This document shows, piece by piece, positions 45,202-52,657 of a stretch of 64,000 bases of DNA. Origin of the DNA: Bacteroidales bacterium. Lineage in GTDB: Bacteria > Bacteroidota > Bacteroidia > Bacteroidales > UBA12077. The stretch is from NCBI GenBank assembly GCA_016342685.1, contig JAEINU010000002.1, positions 701,085 through 765,084 on the forward strand, written 5' to 3'. Made by a program: the position numbers and the translations under genes. The notes below the pieces were generated by a model that had not been told where the DNA came from, ran no database searches, and saw only the letters and a list, made by a program, of their open reading frames with translations. Each line of letters begins with the position of its first letter. Position 1 is the first letter of the stretch.

Positions 45202-45561
45202 ATGGGATTTAGAGAACTGATTGTATATCAAAAAGCTTTTAAGGTTGCAATGGAAATATTTAAAATTACTAAAACATTTCCTTCTGAAGAAAAATATTCA
45301 TTAACTGATCAGATTAGAAGATCTTCACGATCTGTATGTGCAAATATTGGTGAAGCTTATAGAAAAAGAATCTATCCGAAACATTTTATTAGTAAATTAA
45401 GTGACTGCGATTCTGAGAACTCAGAAACACAAGTTTGGCTTGATTTTTCATTATCAAACAAATATATAAATAAAGATAAATACAAGGAATTAATAACTAG
45501 CTCAGAAGAAGTCGGTAAGCTATTAAATTACATGATGAATAACCCTGAAAAATTCAGATAA
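45202..45561 (+). CDS. Four-helix-bundle protein (bS23/ivs-encoded family)
   Basis: 119 residues, entirely helical. The start 'MGFRELIVYQKAFKVAMEIF' and the core 'SLTDQIRRSSRSVCANIGEA' match the family first found in intervening sequences of 23S rRNA genes (TIGR02436), related to the Avd accessory protein of diversity-generating retroelements. Here it lies outside any rRNA, between a Fur/PerR gene and a flavodiiron gene that otherwise read as neighbours. Low-complexity repeats flank it on both sides. No reverse transcriptase or variable repeat is nearby. It is probably a small mobile or selfish unit; its molecular function is not known. Confidence 0.85.
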   Translation: MGFRELIVYQKAFKVAMEIFKITKTFPSEEKYSLTDQIRRSSRSVCANIGEAYRKRIYPKHFISKLSDCDSENSETQVWLDFSLSNKYINKDKYKELITSSEEVGKLLNYMMNNPEKFR

Positions 45562-45583
45562 ACCTGTAATTTGTGGATTGAGG

Positions 45584-45618
45584 ACTGATTACTGAATACT
45601 GAATACTGAATACTGAAT
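45584..45618. repeat. 7-base tandem repeat (ACTGAAT) downstream of the four-helix-bundle gene
   Basis: Four perfect copies of ACTGAAT (45591-45618) preceded by one imperfect copy ACTGATT (45584-45590). It ends 9 bases before the flavodiiron ATG. Copy-number change would alter the distance between any upstream signal and that gene. Confidence 0.85.
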
Positions 45619-45627
45619 TAAAAAAAT

Positions 45628-46791
45628 ATGAAAACAGAAGAAATAAAACCGGGAATATACTGGGTTGGAGCAATTGATTGGGATGTAAGGAATTTTCACG
45701 GATATCTTACACAACGTGGAACAACTTATAACGCTTACTTAATTATTGATGAAAAGGTAACATTAATTGATACTGTAAAACCTAATTTCTCAGATAAACT
45801 GATTTCAAGAATTAAGCAAATAATTGATCCTTCGAAAATTGATTATATCGTATCTAACCATGTTGAGATGGACCATTCTGGTTCCATACCGGAAATAATG
45901 AAATATGCACCAAATGCAACAATCATAACTTGCCCAAAAGGTGATACTGGTTTAAAAGCCCATTTTAAGGAAGATTGGAATTTTAAAATTGTAAAAACTG
46001 GCGATAGTGTTTCTTTAGGGAAAAGATCATTAGAGTTTTTCTTAACTCCAATGGTGCATTGGCCAGACAATATGATTGCTTATATGCCAGAAGAAAAAAT
46101 TCTTTTCTCGAACGATTCTCTTGGACAACATTATGCATCATCAGCAAGATTCGATGACGAATGCCCATTAGATATTGTAATGGAAGAAGCAAAAAAATAC
46201 TATGCAAACATTGTTCTTCCTTATGGCAAACAAGTTCAGAAGGAATTGGATGCAGCTGCAACTCTTGATATTAAGATGATTGCTCCTAGTCATGGTGTAA
46301 TTTGGAGAAGTCATATCGATAAAATTATTCCATTGTATCAGAAATGGTGTCAAAACGAAATTGAGAAGAAAGCTGTTATTGTTTACGATACCATGTGGAA
46401 ATCAACTGAAATTATGGCTAATTCTGTTTTAGAAGTATTTGAAGAAAAAGGTTATAAGGTTTCTTTACGTAATCTTCAGCACAATCATATTTCTGATATT
46501 ATGACTGAATTAATCGATACAGAATATATTTGTGTTGGTTCTCCAACTCTAAATTCAACAATGATGCCTTCTGTTGCTGGATTCCTTACATACATGAGTG
46601 GACTTGCACCAAAAGGAAGAAAAGCTATTTCGTTTGGATCTTATGGATGGGGTGGAAAAACAATGGCAGAAATAAATGCATTTTTCGAAAAATCAGGATT
46701 TGATATTGTTGCAAGCGAAAAGTTAAAATATATTCCAGGTGAAGAAGATTTGGAAATCTTTAAAAAGACTTTGAGTGAGGCAATAAATTAA
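45628..46791 (+). CDS. A-type flavodiiron protein (O2/NO reductase)
   Basis: 387 residues. The N-terminal beta-lactamase-like domain has the di-iron ligands 'HVEMDHSG' (HxExDH), a later His in 'MVHWPDN', 'FSNDSLGQH' and 'APSHGVIW'. The C-terminal flavodoxin domain (about 250-385) starts 'AVIVYDTMWKSTEIMANSVL' and has 'VGSPTLNSTMMPSV' and 'SFGSYGWGG' for FMN. It reduces O2 to water or NO to N2O in the cytoplasm, usually with rubredoxin, which is not encoded nearby. Placement after the Fur/PerR gene fits an oxygen- or peroxide-regulated unit. Confidence 0.95.
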   Translation: MKTEEIKPGIYWVGAIDWDVRNFHGYLTQRGTTYNAYLIIDEKVTLIDTVKPNFSDKLISRIKQIIDPSKIDYIVSNHVEMDHSGSIPEIMKYAPNATIITCPKGDTGLKAHFKEDWNFKIVKTGDSVSLGKRSLEFFLTPMVHWPDNMIAYMPEEKILFSNDSLGQHYASSARFDDECPLDIVMEEAKKYYANIVLPYGKQVQKELDAAATLDIKMIAPSHGVIWRSHIDKIIPLYQKWCQNEIEKKAVIVYDTMWKSTEIMANSVLEVFEEKGYKVSLRNLQHNHISDIMTELIDTEYICVGSPTLNSTMMPSVAGFLTYMSGLAPKGRKAISFGSYGWGGKTMAEINAFFEKSGFDIVASEKLKYIPGEEDLEIFKKTLSEAIN

Positions 46792-46806
46792 AGATATTTA
46801 TCTATC

Positions 46807-46882
46807 TGTCATTCCCTTGAAAAAGGGAATCTCTTAGTTAAATACTTAAAAATAACGATCCCCAATCAAGTTGGGGATGACA
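46807..46882. repeat. REP-like double-hairpin element
   Basis: 76 bases bounded by TGTCATTCCC and GGGGATGACA (inverted, one mismatch). Inside are two perfect hairpins: ATTCCCTT/AAGGGAAT (46811-46830) and ATCCCCAA/TTGGGGAT (46858-46878). The pattern matches dispersed palindromic repeats of bacterial genomes. Only one copy is in this window. Confidence 0.6.
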
Positions 46883-46892
46883 TAGAAATATT

Positions 46893-46927
46893 AAAAAAGC
46901 GGAATCAATAATTGATTCCGCTTTTTT
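46893..46927. terminator. Bidirectional intrinsic terminator
   Basis: AAAAAAGCGGAATCAA pairs with TTGATTCCGCTTTTTT around a short loop, between the convergent flavodiiron and lipoate-ligase genes. Confidence 0.9.
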
Positions 46928-46945
46928 AATTGGTATACCATTAGT

Positions 46946-47557
46946 TTAATCTAAACTCAAACTAGTATTTAGTGCTGGGATTAAATCCTTAACACTTAAC
47001 TTATATCCTTCTGTTAGCAACGAAGTAACAAATTCTTTATGACTTCTACCTTTTCTATAATCTGGTTCTTTAGTTGGATGCTTCAAATACTTAGAAATAA
47101 CTTCAATCGATTCACTGATATTTAATACTGCATGATAAAACAAGGTTTTCTTTCTTAAATATATTGATGAACCAAGAATCTTTTTATCTCCGATGGAAAT
47201 ATCCGAAATTCCTTTCATCGATAAATCTTTAACTCCTAAAGTAGAAAGAGCATCCATAATTTTATCGTTTATCTCTTTAAAATATTTTTGTGTATTTAAC
47301 TCATTTCCTATTTTAACTTTTACAGAAATAACCAAGGTGTTTGGTGTTAAAATAACCGTTTCTCCACCAGAAGGCCGCTTGTAAACCTTCACCTGATCAG
47401 CTTCTACTAAATCTGTTTCTAAAGAAGCTTCCGGATTATTTGCTCTTCCAAGTATTATGTATCTATCCTCCGGATGCCATAAATAATAATCATACTCCTT
47501 ACTTGATTCGAAAATCGAGTAATCTTGCAAATCATATTTTTGTACTTCAATTGTCAT
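46946..47557 (-). CDS. Lipoate-protein ligase A-like protein (short form)
   Basis: 203 residues of the biotin/lipoate ligase fold. Motifs: 'VYKRPSGGETVIL' (cf. RRxSGGGxV), 'DISIGDKKILGSSIYLRKKT' (cf. the K-x-x-G-S-A lipoyl-AMP site) and 'LFYHAVLNI'. It lacks the C-terminal accessory domain of E. coli LplA, which is about 130 residues longer. It closes the dehydrogenase operon, 8 bases after lpdA, so it most likely attaches lipoate to the E2 subunit encoded in the same operon. It could instead be a lipoyl- or octanoyl-transferase. Confidence 0.82.
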   Translation of the reverse strand: MTIEVQKYDLQDYSIFESSKEYDYYLWHPEDRYIILGRANNPEASLETDLVEADQVKVYKRPSGGETVILTPNTLVISVKVKIGNELNTQKYFKEINDKIMDALSTLGVKDLSMKGISDISIGDKKILGSSIYLRKKTLFYHAVLNISESIEVISKYLKHPTKEPDYRKGRSHKEFVTSLLTEGYKLSVKDLIPALNTSLSLD

Positions 47558-47565
47558 TCGTTCAA

Positions 47566-48921
47566 TTATTTATGTATTGCTTTATCAACAGCTTCCTGAC
47601 TGGCTTCCATAAATACTTCCGAAATTGTTGGATGTGCATGAATTGTTTTTGCAACATCGTAAACTGTTGATTCTACCTGCATAAACGCTGTTGCTTCAGC
47701 AATTAAATCAGTTGCATTTGCTGCAGCAATCTGAACACCCAAAACTTCGCCATATTTAACTTCAGACAATATACGAATAAATCCTTCGTCGGTTCCTTCT
47801 GTCATTGCTTTTCCATTTGCGGATAATGGGAATTCACTAACTTTATAATCCACTTTAGCTTCTTTTAATTCAGCTTCTGTTCTTCCTATTTGTGCAATTT
47901 CCGGAACAGTATACATATTTAATGGATACTTTTTAAGATCCAGTTCTGTCGTTACTCCTTTTAATCTGTTTACAACAAATAATCCTTGAGCTGAAGCTAT
48001 ATGGGCAAATTTGCTTTTCCCATTTACATCACCAATAGCATAAATTCCATCTACGGATGTCATACAATTATCATCAATTCTTACAAAACCATCTTCAAGT
48101 TCAAGAGTAGGTTTTGATTTTGGAACAACTGCTTTTCGAGTTTGTGCATTTAAAATCATATCACAATCAACCACTTGATCCTTTAAGTGCAATTTCTTAT
48201 CACTATAAATTTTATCAGTAGAGATAATCTCTGTTTCGAAAATAATATTGACTTTATGTTTTTTTAGAGTTTTGATCATATAATTAGCCAAATACTCATC
48301 AGCCATTGGCATAATACGCTTGCCCGGAACAACTAGTGTTACTTTTTTTCCGATTAAAGCAAAGAACTGAGCCATCTCAATCGCTGTTGAATTAATACCA
48401 TAAACCACAATGTTCTTAGGTAATTTTCTATCAGCAAATAAATCTTTTAATTCAACAACTAAATTCTTTTCTTTTGATTTGATTTTAGGAAAATATGTTC
48501 CTGTTGAGATAATTATATTCTCAGCATCGAGACTTCTATTATTCACAGTAACCGTTTTCTCAGAAGTTATTTCAGCTTCACCTTTAATAATCTCAACACC
48601 ATTCTTTTTTAATAAAAACTCAATACCATTAGTTAGCTTACCTACAATCTTGTTCGCTCTTTCTGTCGCCTTATTAAAATCAAACGATACTTTCTTATTA
48701 TCGATTCCATCGATTCCAAAATCAGAAGCATCCTTCAATATTCTATTATAAAGCTTGGCGCTTTCGATAACAGCTTTTGATGGAATACATCCCCAATTCA
48801 GACACATTCCGCCAATACTTTCCTTTTCAATAATGGCAGTTCGCAAGCCTACTTGACCAGCTCGAATAGCTGCTACATAACCTGCAGGACCTGAACCTAT
48901 TATTATTAAATCGTACTTCAT
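47566..48921 (-). CDS. lpdA: Dihydrolipoyl dehydrogenase (E3), divergent NAD site
   Basis: 451-residue flavoprotein disulphide reductase. FAD motif 'IIIGSGPAGYVAAIRAGQVG', redox disulphide 'GGMCLNWGCIPSKA', second FAD motif 'YAIGDVNGKSKFAHIASAQG' and active-site His-Glu 'HAHPTISE' are all present. The NAD-binding loop reads 'NIVVYGINSTAIEMAQFFAL', where family members have GxGxxG. Only the first glycine remains, so cofactor binding may be altered. It follows E2 by 21 bases and reoxidises dihydrolipoamide in the complex. Confidence 0.92.
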   Translation of the reverse strand: MKYDLIIIGSGPAGYVAAIRAGQVGLRTAIIEKESIGGMCLNWGCIPSKAVIESAKLYNRILKDASDFGIDGIDNKKVSFDFNKATERANKIVGKLTNGIEFLLKKNGVEIIKGEAEITSEKTVTVNNRSLDAENIIISTGTYFPKIKSKEKNLVVELKDLFADRKLPKNIVVYGINSTAIEMAQFFALIGKKVTLVVPGKRIMPMADEYLANYMIKTLKKHKVNIIFETEIISTDKIYSDKKLHLKDQVVDCDMILNAQTRKAVVPKSKPTLELEDGFVRIDDNCMTSVDGIYAIGDVNGKSKFAHIASAQGLFVVNRLKGVTTELDLKKYPLNMYTVPEIAQIGRTEAELKEAKVDYKVSEFPLSANGKAMTEGTDEGFIRILSEVKYGEVLGVQIAAANATDLIAEATAFMQVESTVYDVAKTIHAHPTISEVFMEASQEAVDKAIHK

Positions 48922-48942
48922 ATCTTATTTTTTTATTTACAA

Positions 48943-50229
48943 TTAGAAAATTAATGTTACAGGCTCTGCAAGATATCCCATAATTGAATTAATGAATCGT
49001 GTTGCATCTCCACCATCCGCAATTCTATGATCAACTGCAAGTGACAATGGAAGAACCAAACCAATATCCAATTTATCGTCTTTAACAACAGGTTGCTTAC
49101 TAATTCGCCCTATTCCTAAAATACCCGCTTGTGGATAATTAATTACAGGAACAGCAAATAAACCACCAATTGATCCATAACTTGTTATCGTAAAAGTACC
49201 ATCTTTAAAGTCACTCATTGCAAGTTTACCTGTTCGTGCCTTTTCAGATAAATTCTGAATTTCGGCCGCAATCTCTACAATACTTAATTTATCGGCATTT
49301 TTAATAACTGGAACAACCAAGCCTTTCTCTGTATCAATAGCAATTCCGATGTTATAATACTTTTTATAAATCATATTGCTATTTTCCATATCCATCTCCG
49401 AATTCAATGATTTGAATTTCTTTAAGGATAAGGCAGTGGCTTTAATAATAAAAGCAAGGTATGTTAGTTTTGTTCCATCCGCTGCATATTGATCTTTATA
49501 CTTTTTGCGGATACGATCCAGCTCGCTAATCTCAACTTCCTCAAATACCGTCATATGAGCAGCATTATGTTTCGATTGAATCATATTTTTAGCGATTGTT
49601 TTTCGCATTTGAGATAATGGCTCTACTTCAACTAATTGCTCAACACTTCCTACACTTGCAGAAGAACTTGATACTTTTGGTTTGCTTCCGCTTTCGGCAT
49701 ATCTTAAAATGTCATCTTTCATGACTCTACCAGCTGGACCAGTACCTTTAACATTATTTATATCGACACCTAGATCTTTAGCTACAGCACGAGATACAGG
49801 AGTTGCTAATGATTTTGTTTTTACTTCGCGCTTATCTTCAACAGCATCATCAACACCTTCGTTACTAGAAGATAAAATTGCACTATTCCCTGCAATTTCT
49901 AATGTACCGACAACACCAGCTCCTTCTTCTTCAATGGCTTCCATGTCTGAACCTTTTTCAACTTCTGCAATTGCTGCTTCGCCTTCTACGCCTTCAATTT
50001 CAATCTCAACTAAAGCATCGCCAACATGAATTGTTTCGCCTTCCTTACCAAATAAAGTAACCAAAGTTCCTGTTTTTGGTGATGGAATATCAGCAACAAC
50101 TTTATCAGTCTCCATTGTAACCAAAGAATCACCCGACTCAACATGCTGTCCTTTTTTCACAAGCCATTCAACAATAGTACCTTCATCGAGACCTTCACCA
50201 ATATCTGGAAATTTAAATATATATTTCAT
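48943..50229 (-). CDS. 2-oxoacid dehydrogenase E2 (dihydrolipoamide acyltransferase)
   Basis: 428 residues from the chosen start at 50229 (MKYIFKFPD). The longer frame to 50256 would overlap E1beta and add nine unlikely residues. One lipoyl domain (about 1-80, lipoyl Lys43 in 'TMETDKVVADI') is followed by an acidic linker, a peripheral-subunit-binding domain ('TPVSRAVAKDLGVD' and 'GTGPAGRVMKDDI') and a catalytic domain ending with 'VDHRIADGGDATRF'. The single lipoyl domain and operon with a heterotetrameric E1 fit either pyruvate or branched-chain dehydrogenase. Confidence 0.93.
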   Translation of the reverse strand: MKYIFKFPDIGEGLDEGTIVEWLVKKGQHVESGDSLVTMETDKVVADIPSPKTGTLVTLFGKEGETIHVGDALVEIEIEGVEGEAAIAEVEKGSDMEAIEEEGAGVVGTLEIAGNSAILSSSNEGVDDAVEDKREVKTKSLATPVSRAVAKDLGVDINNVKGTGPAGRVMKDDILRYAESGSKPKVSSSSASVGSVEQLVEVEPLSQMRKTIAKNMIQSKHNAAHMTVFEEVEISELDRIRKKYKDQYAADGTKLTYLAFIIKATALSLKKFKSLNSEMDMENSNMIYKKYYNIGIAIDTEKGLVVPVIKNADKLSIVEIAAEIQNLSEKARTGKLAMSDFKDGTFTITSYGSIGGLFAVPVINYPQAGILGIGRISKQPVVKDDKLDIGLVLPLSLAVDHRIADGGDATRFINSIMGYLAEPVTLIF

Positions 50230-50233
50230 CGTA

Positions 50234-51211
50234 CTAGTATTTAACAGTTTTTTCAATTTCGTAAAATATCTTCTCAGGTGAAATCAAATAATGATGCTCA
50301 CCCTTTGGTAAAGGAACAATTGTATCGAATCCTGTTACTCTTGCAGGTGGAGCTTCCAAATTAAGGAATGCTTCTTCGTTTACAATTTGAGTAATCTCTG
50401 ATGCAACACCAAAACTCTTAGGACTCTCTGTTACCGTAACAATTCTCCCTGTTTTCTTAACAGAAGCAGCAATGGTATCTCTATCAATAGGATAAATCGA
50501 ACGTAAATCGATTAATTCTACTGAAATTCCAGCTTCTTTAGCTAAAACCATTGCCTTTTGGACTTCTCGAACCATTGATCCATAAGCTACTACAGTAATA
50601 TCTGTTCCAGAACTAATTACATTTGCTTTACCTATAGGTATAGAAAATTTATCTTCAGAAACTTCCTGTTTTATAGCGCGATAAATTCTTTTGGGCTCCA
50701 TAAAAATAACAGTATCGTTACTTTCAATTGCAGAAATCATTAGTCCCTTAGCATCGTGTGGAGTTGATGGAATAACAACCTTAACACCTGGCATATGTCC
50801 ATAAATAGCTTCCATACTTTCAGAGTGATGCTCTAAAGCATTAATTCCACCACCATAAGGCATTCTAATAACAATAGGTGTTTGATATCTTCCTCTTGAC
50901 CTATTTCGCATACGTGCTGCATGCGAAATTATCTGATTAAATGCTGGGTAAGCAAAACCTGAAAATTGCATTTCAACTACAGGGCGTAATCCTGCAGCGG
51001 CCATTCCAACTGCGGTACCAACAATTGCTGATTCAGCTAAAGGAGAGTCGAAAACTCGTTCTTTACCATATTTCTTTTGTAAACCTTCAGTTACCCTAAA
51101 AACACCGCCTTCAACCCCAACATCTTCACCGTAGATTACAACATTTTTATCATCTTTTAATTCTATATCAAATGCATCATTCAGTGCATTAACCATGTTC
51201 ATTATTTTCAT
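50234..51211 (-). CDS. 2-oxoacid dehydrogenase E1 beta subunit
   Basis: 325 residues. The start at 51211 overlaps the E1alpha stop as ATGA; a longer frame begins at 51229. Motifs 'VVIYGEDVGVEGGVFRVTEG', 'FDSPLAESAIVGTAVGMAAA', 'RMPYGGGINALEHHSESMEA' and 'VVIPSTPHDAKGLM' are those of PdhB/BkdB. Together with E1alpha it forms the thiamine-diphosphate-dependent decarboxylase that acylates the E2 lipoyl group. A gap of 4 bases leads to E2. Confidence 0.93.
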   Translation of the reverse strand: MKIMNMVNALNDAFDIELKDDKNVVIYGEDVGVEGGVFRVTEGLQKKYGKERVFDSPLAESAIVGTAVGMAAAGLRPVVEMQFSGFAYPAFNQIISHAARMRNRSRGRYQTPIVIRMPYGGGINALEHHSESMEAIYGHMPGVKVVIPSTPHDAKGLMISAIESNDTVIFMEPKRIYRAIKQEVSEDKFSIPIGKANVISSGTDITVVAYGSMVREVQKAMVLAKEAGISVELIDLRSIYPIDRDTIAASVKKTGRIVTVTESPKSFGVASEITQIVNEEAFLNLEAPPARVTGFDTIVPLPKGEHHYLISPEKIFYEIEKTVKY

Positions 51212-52296
51212 TTTCTTGTCTCCTTCCATTGTAGAAACTTCTCATGTTCAAATTTTTGCTTTTTTAAATCGTCTGGCATTTCTTCATATAAAAACTGAAA
51301 TGCATCATCAAGCGGATATGCTGGATAATTCTCAGCTTCTTCAAACTGCCTATCTACCTCTTTTTTGTATTGAGAAACAAGTTTTTCTTCTTCCTTAACA
51401 GTCCAAAGTTTTTTAGCAATTAGAAATGCTCTTAAACGATCTAATGGATCTTTCTTATCCCAATCTTCTTCTTCTTCTTTTGTTCTGTATTTTGTAGGAT
51501 CATCAGAAGTTGTATGTGCTCCTTTACGATAAGTAACCGCTTCAATTAAAAATGGCCCTTTACCTTCTTTAGCAAGCTTTGTCACATTTTCAACTGCAGC
51601 ATACATTGCAAAATAATCGTTACCATCCACCTTTATTCCTTCAATACCGTAAGCAACAGATTTTATAGCAATATTCTTGGAAGCTGTCTGCACTTTAAAA
51701 GGAGTTGATATTCCATATTGATTATTCTGAACAATAAAAACAACAGGAACATTCCAAACTCCGGCAAAGTTTAATGCTTCATGAAAATCTCCTTCCGAAG
51801 TTCCACCATCACCCACAAATGCATATACTACTTGGTCTTTTTTGTTATACTTTATTTCGTATCCAATCCCTGCTGCGTGAAGGTATTGAGATGCAATTGG
51901 AACTGACATAGGTAAAATGTTTTTTGCTCCCTTAAATAAAGAGCCATCTTCGTATCCCATGAAATACAAGAAAATTTCCTTTAATGTAACTCCTTTGGCA
52001 AGATAAGCGCCCATTTCGCGAAATGCCGGAACTAACCAATCTTCATCTCTCATAATAGCACCTACCGCACCCGCTATTGCTTCTTGTCCATAATTAGGTG
52101 GGTACGTATAAATTCTACCTTGTCGTTGATAAGAAACAATTTGCAAATCCGCTGTTCTTGCAAAAAGCATATCCTTGTATGCTTTAACAATTTGTTCATC
52201 TGATAACTTAGGCATCCATTTTTTATTCACCACGACACCTTTATCATCAATTATGTTGAACATCTTATCTTCTATCGGATCGTATTCTTTAAACAT
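51208..52296 (-). CDS. 2-oxoacid dehydrogenase E1 alpha subunit (PdhA-like)
   Basis: 362 residues, first gene of the operon. The thiamine-diphosphate motif starts 'GDGGTSEGD' and ends 'QNNQYGIS' at the usual distance. Other family phrases are 'PPNYGQEAIAGAVG' and 'YRKGAHTTSDDPTKYR'. The phrase 'VPAFREMGAYLAKGV' and overall length resemble the Gram-positive-type pyruvate dehydrogenase alpha subunit, so pyruvate is the favoured substrate; branched-chain 2-oxoacids are the main alternative. The encoded complex would make acetyl-CoA with NADH. Confidence 0.92.
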   Translation of the reverse strand: MFKEYDPIEDKMFNIIDDKGVVVNKKWMPKLSDEQIVKAYKDMLFARTADLQIVSYQRQGRIYTYPPNYGQEAIAGAVGAIMRDEDWLVPAFREMGAYLAKGVTLKEIFLYFMGYEDGSLFKGAKNILPMSVPIASQYLHAAGIGYEIKYNKKDQVVYAFVGDGGTSEGDFHEALNFAGVWNVPVVFIVQNNQYGISTPFKVQTASKNIAIKSVAYGIEGIKVDGNDYFAMYAAVENVTKLAKEGKGPFLIEAVTYRKGAHTTSDDPTKYRTKEEEEDWDKKDPLDRLRAFLIAKKLWTVKEEEKLVSQYKKEVDRQFEEAENYPAYPLDDAFQFLYEEMPDDLKKQKFEHEKFLQWKETRK

Positions 52297-52657
52297 AATT
52301 CTGGTTTGTTTATTTTTATTTAGACTAATTCTATTTATATATTCAAAAAAAGACTCAACTTCCTAACAAATATTATTCGAAATTGATCATTCTTTTTTAT
52401 CTTTTTTTTAATTATTGATATCGTTTAGTTATCTAAAATTTAACGAATATATAAAGACAATAAACATTGGGGTTTGTTCAATCAAAGTTGTTAAATATGT
52501 CTTATTTGCTTAACAAAAAATATATTTTTCAGTTTCCTTGTCCTCGAGATGATGTCTTTATACATATTTCTCTAAATAAAATGACAAAAAAATGCAAAAA
52601 GAAAACCCATAACTTTTATTAAGTTATGGGTTCAAATATTGTTATATTATTCTTTAG
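52297..52657. other. Intergenic region upstream of the dehydrogenase operon
   Basis: 361 A/T-rich bases without a credible gene. On the minus strand TAATATTTG at 52367-52375 is one base off TAnnTTTG and lies about 75 bases before the E1alpha ATG, a weak promoter candidate. The nrfA terminator occupies 52604-52632. Confidence 0.5.
52604..52632 (-). terminator. Terminator of nrfHA
   Basis: AACCCATAACTT / AAGTTATGGGTT stem with a 5-base loop, followed on the minus strand by a T-rich tract, 26 bases after the nrfA stop. Confidence 0.85.

Noticed and set aside
45202-45561. Four-helix-bundle gene as the accessory gene of a diversity-generating retroelement
   Set aside because: No reverse transcriptase, template repeat or variable repeat lies nearby.
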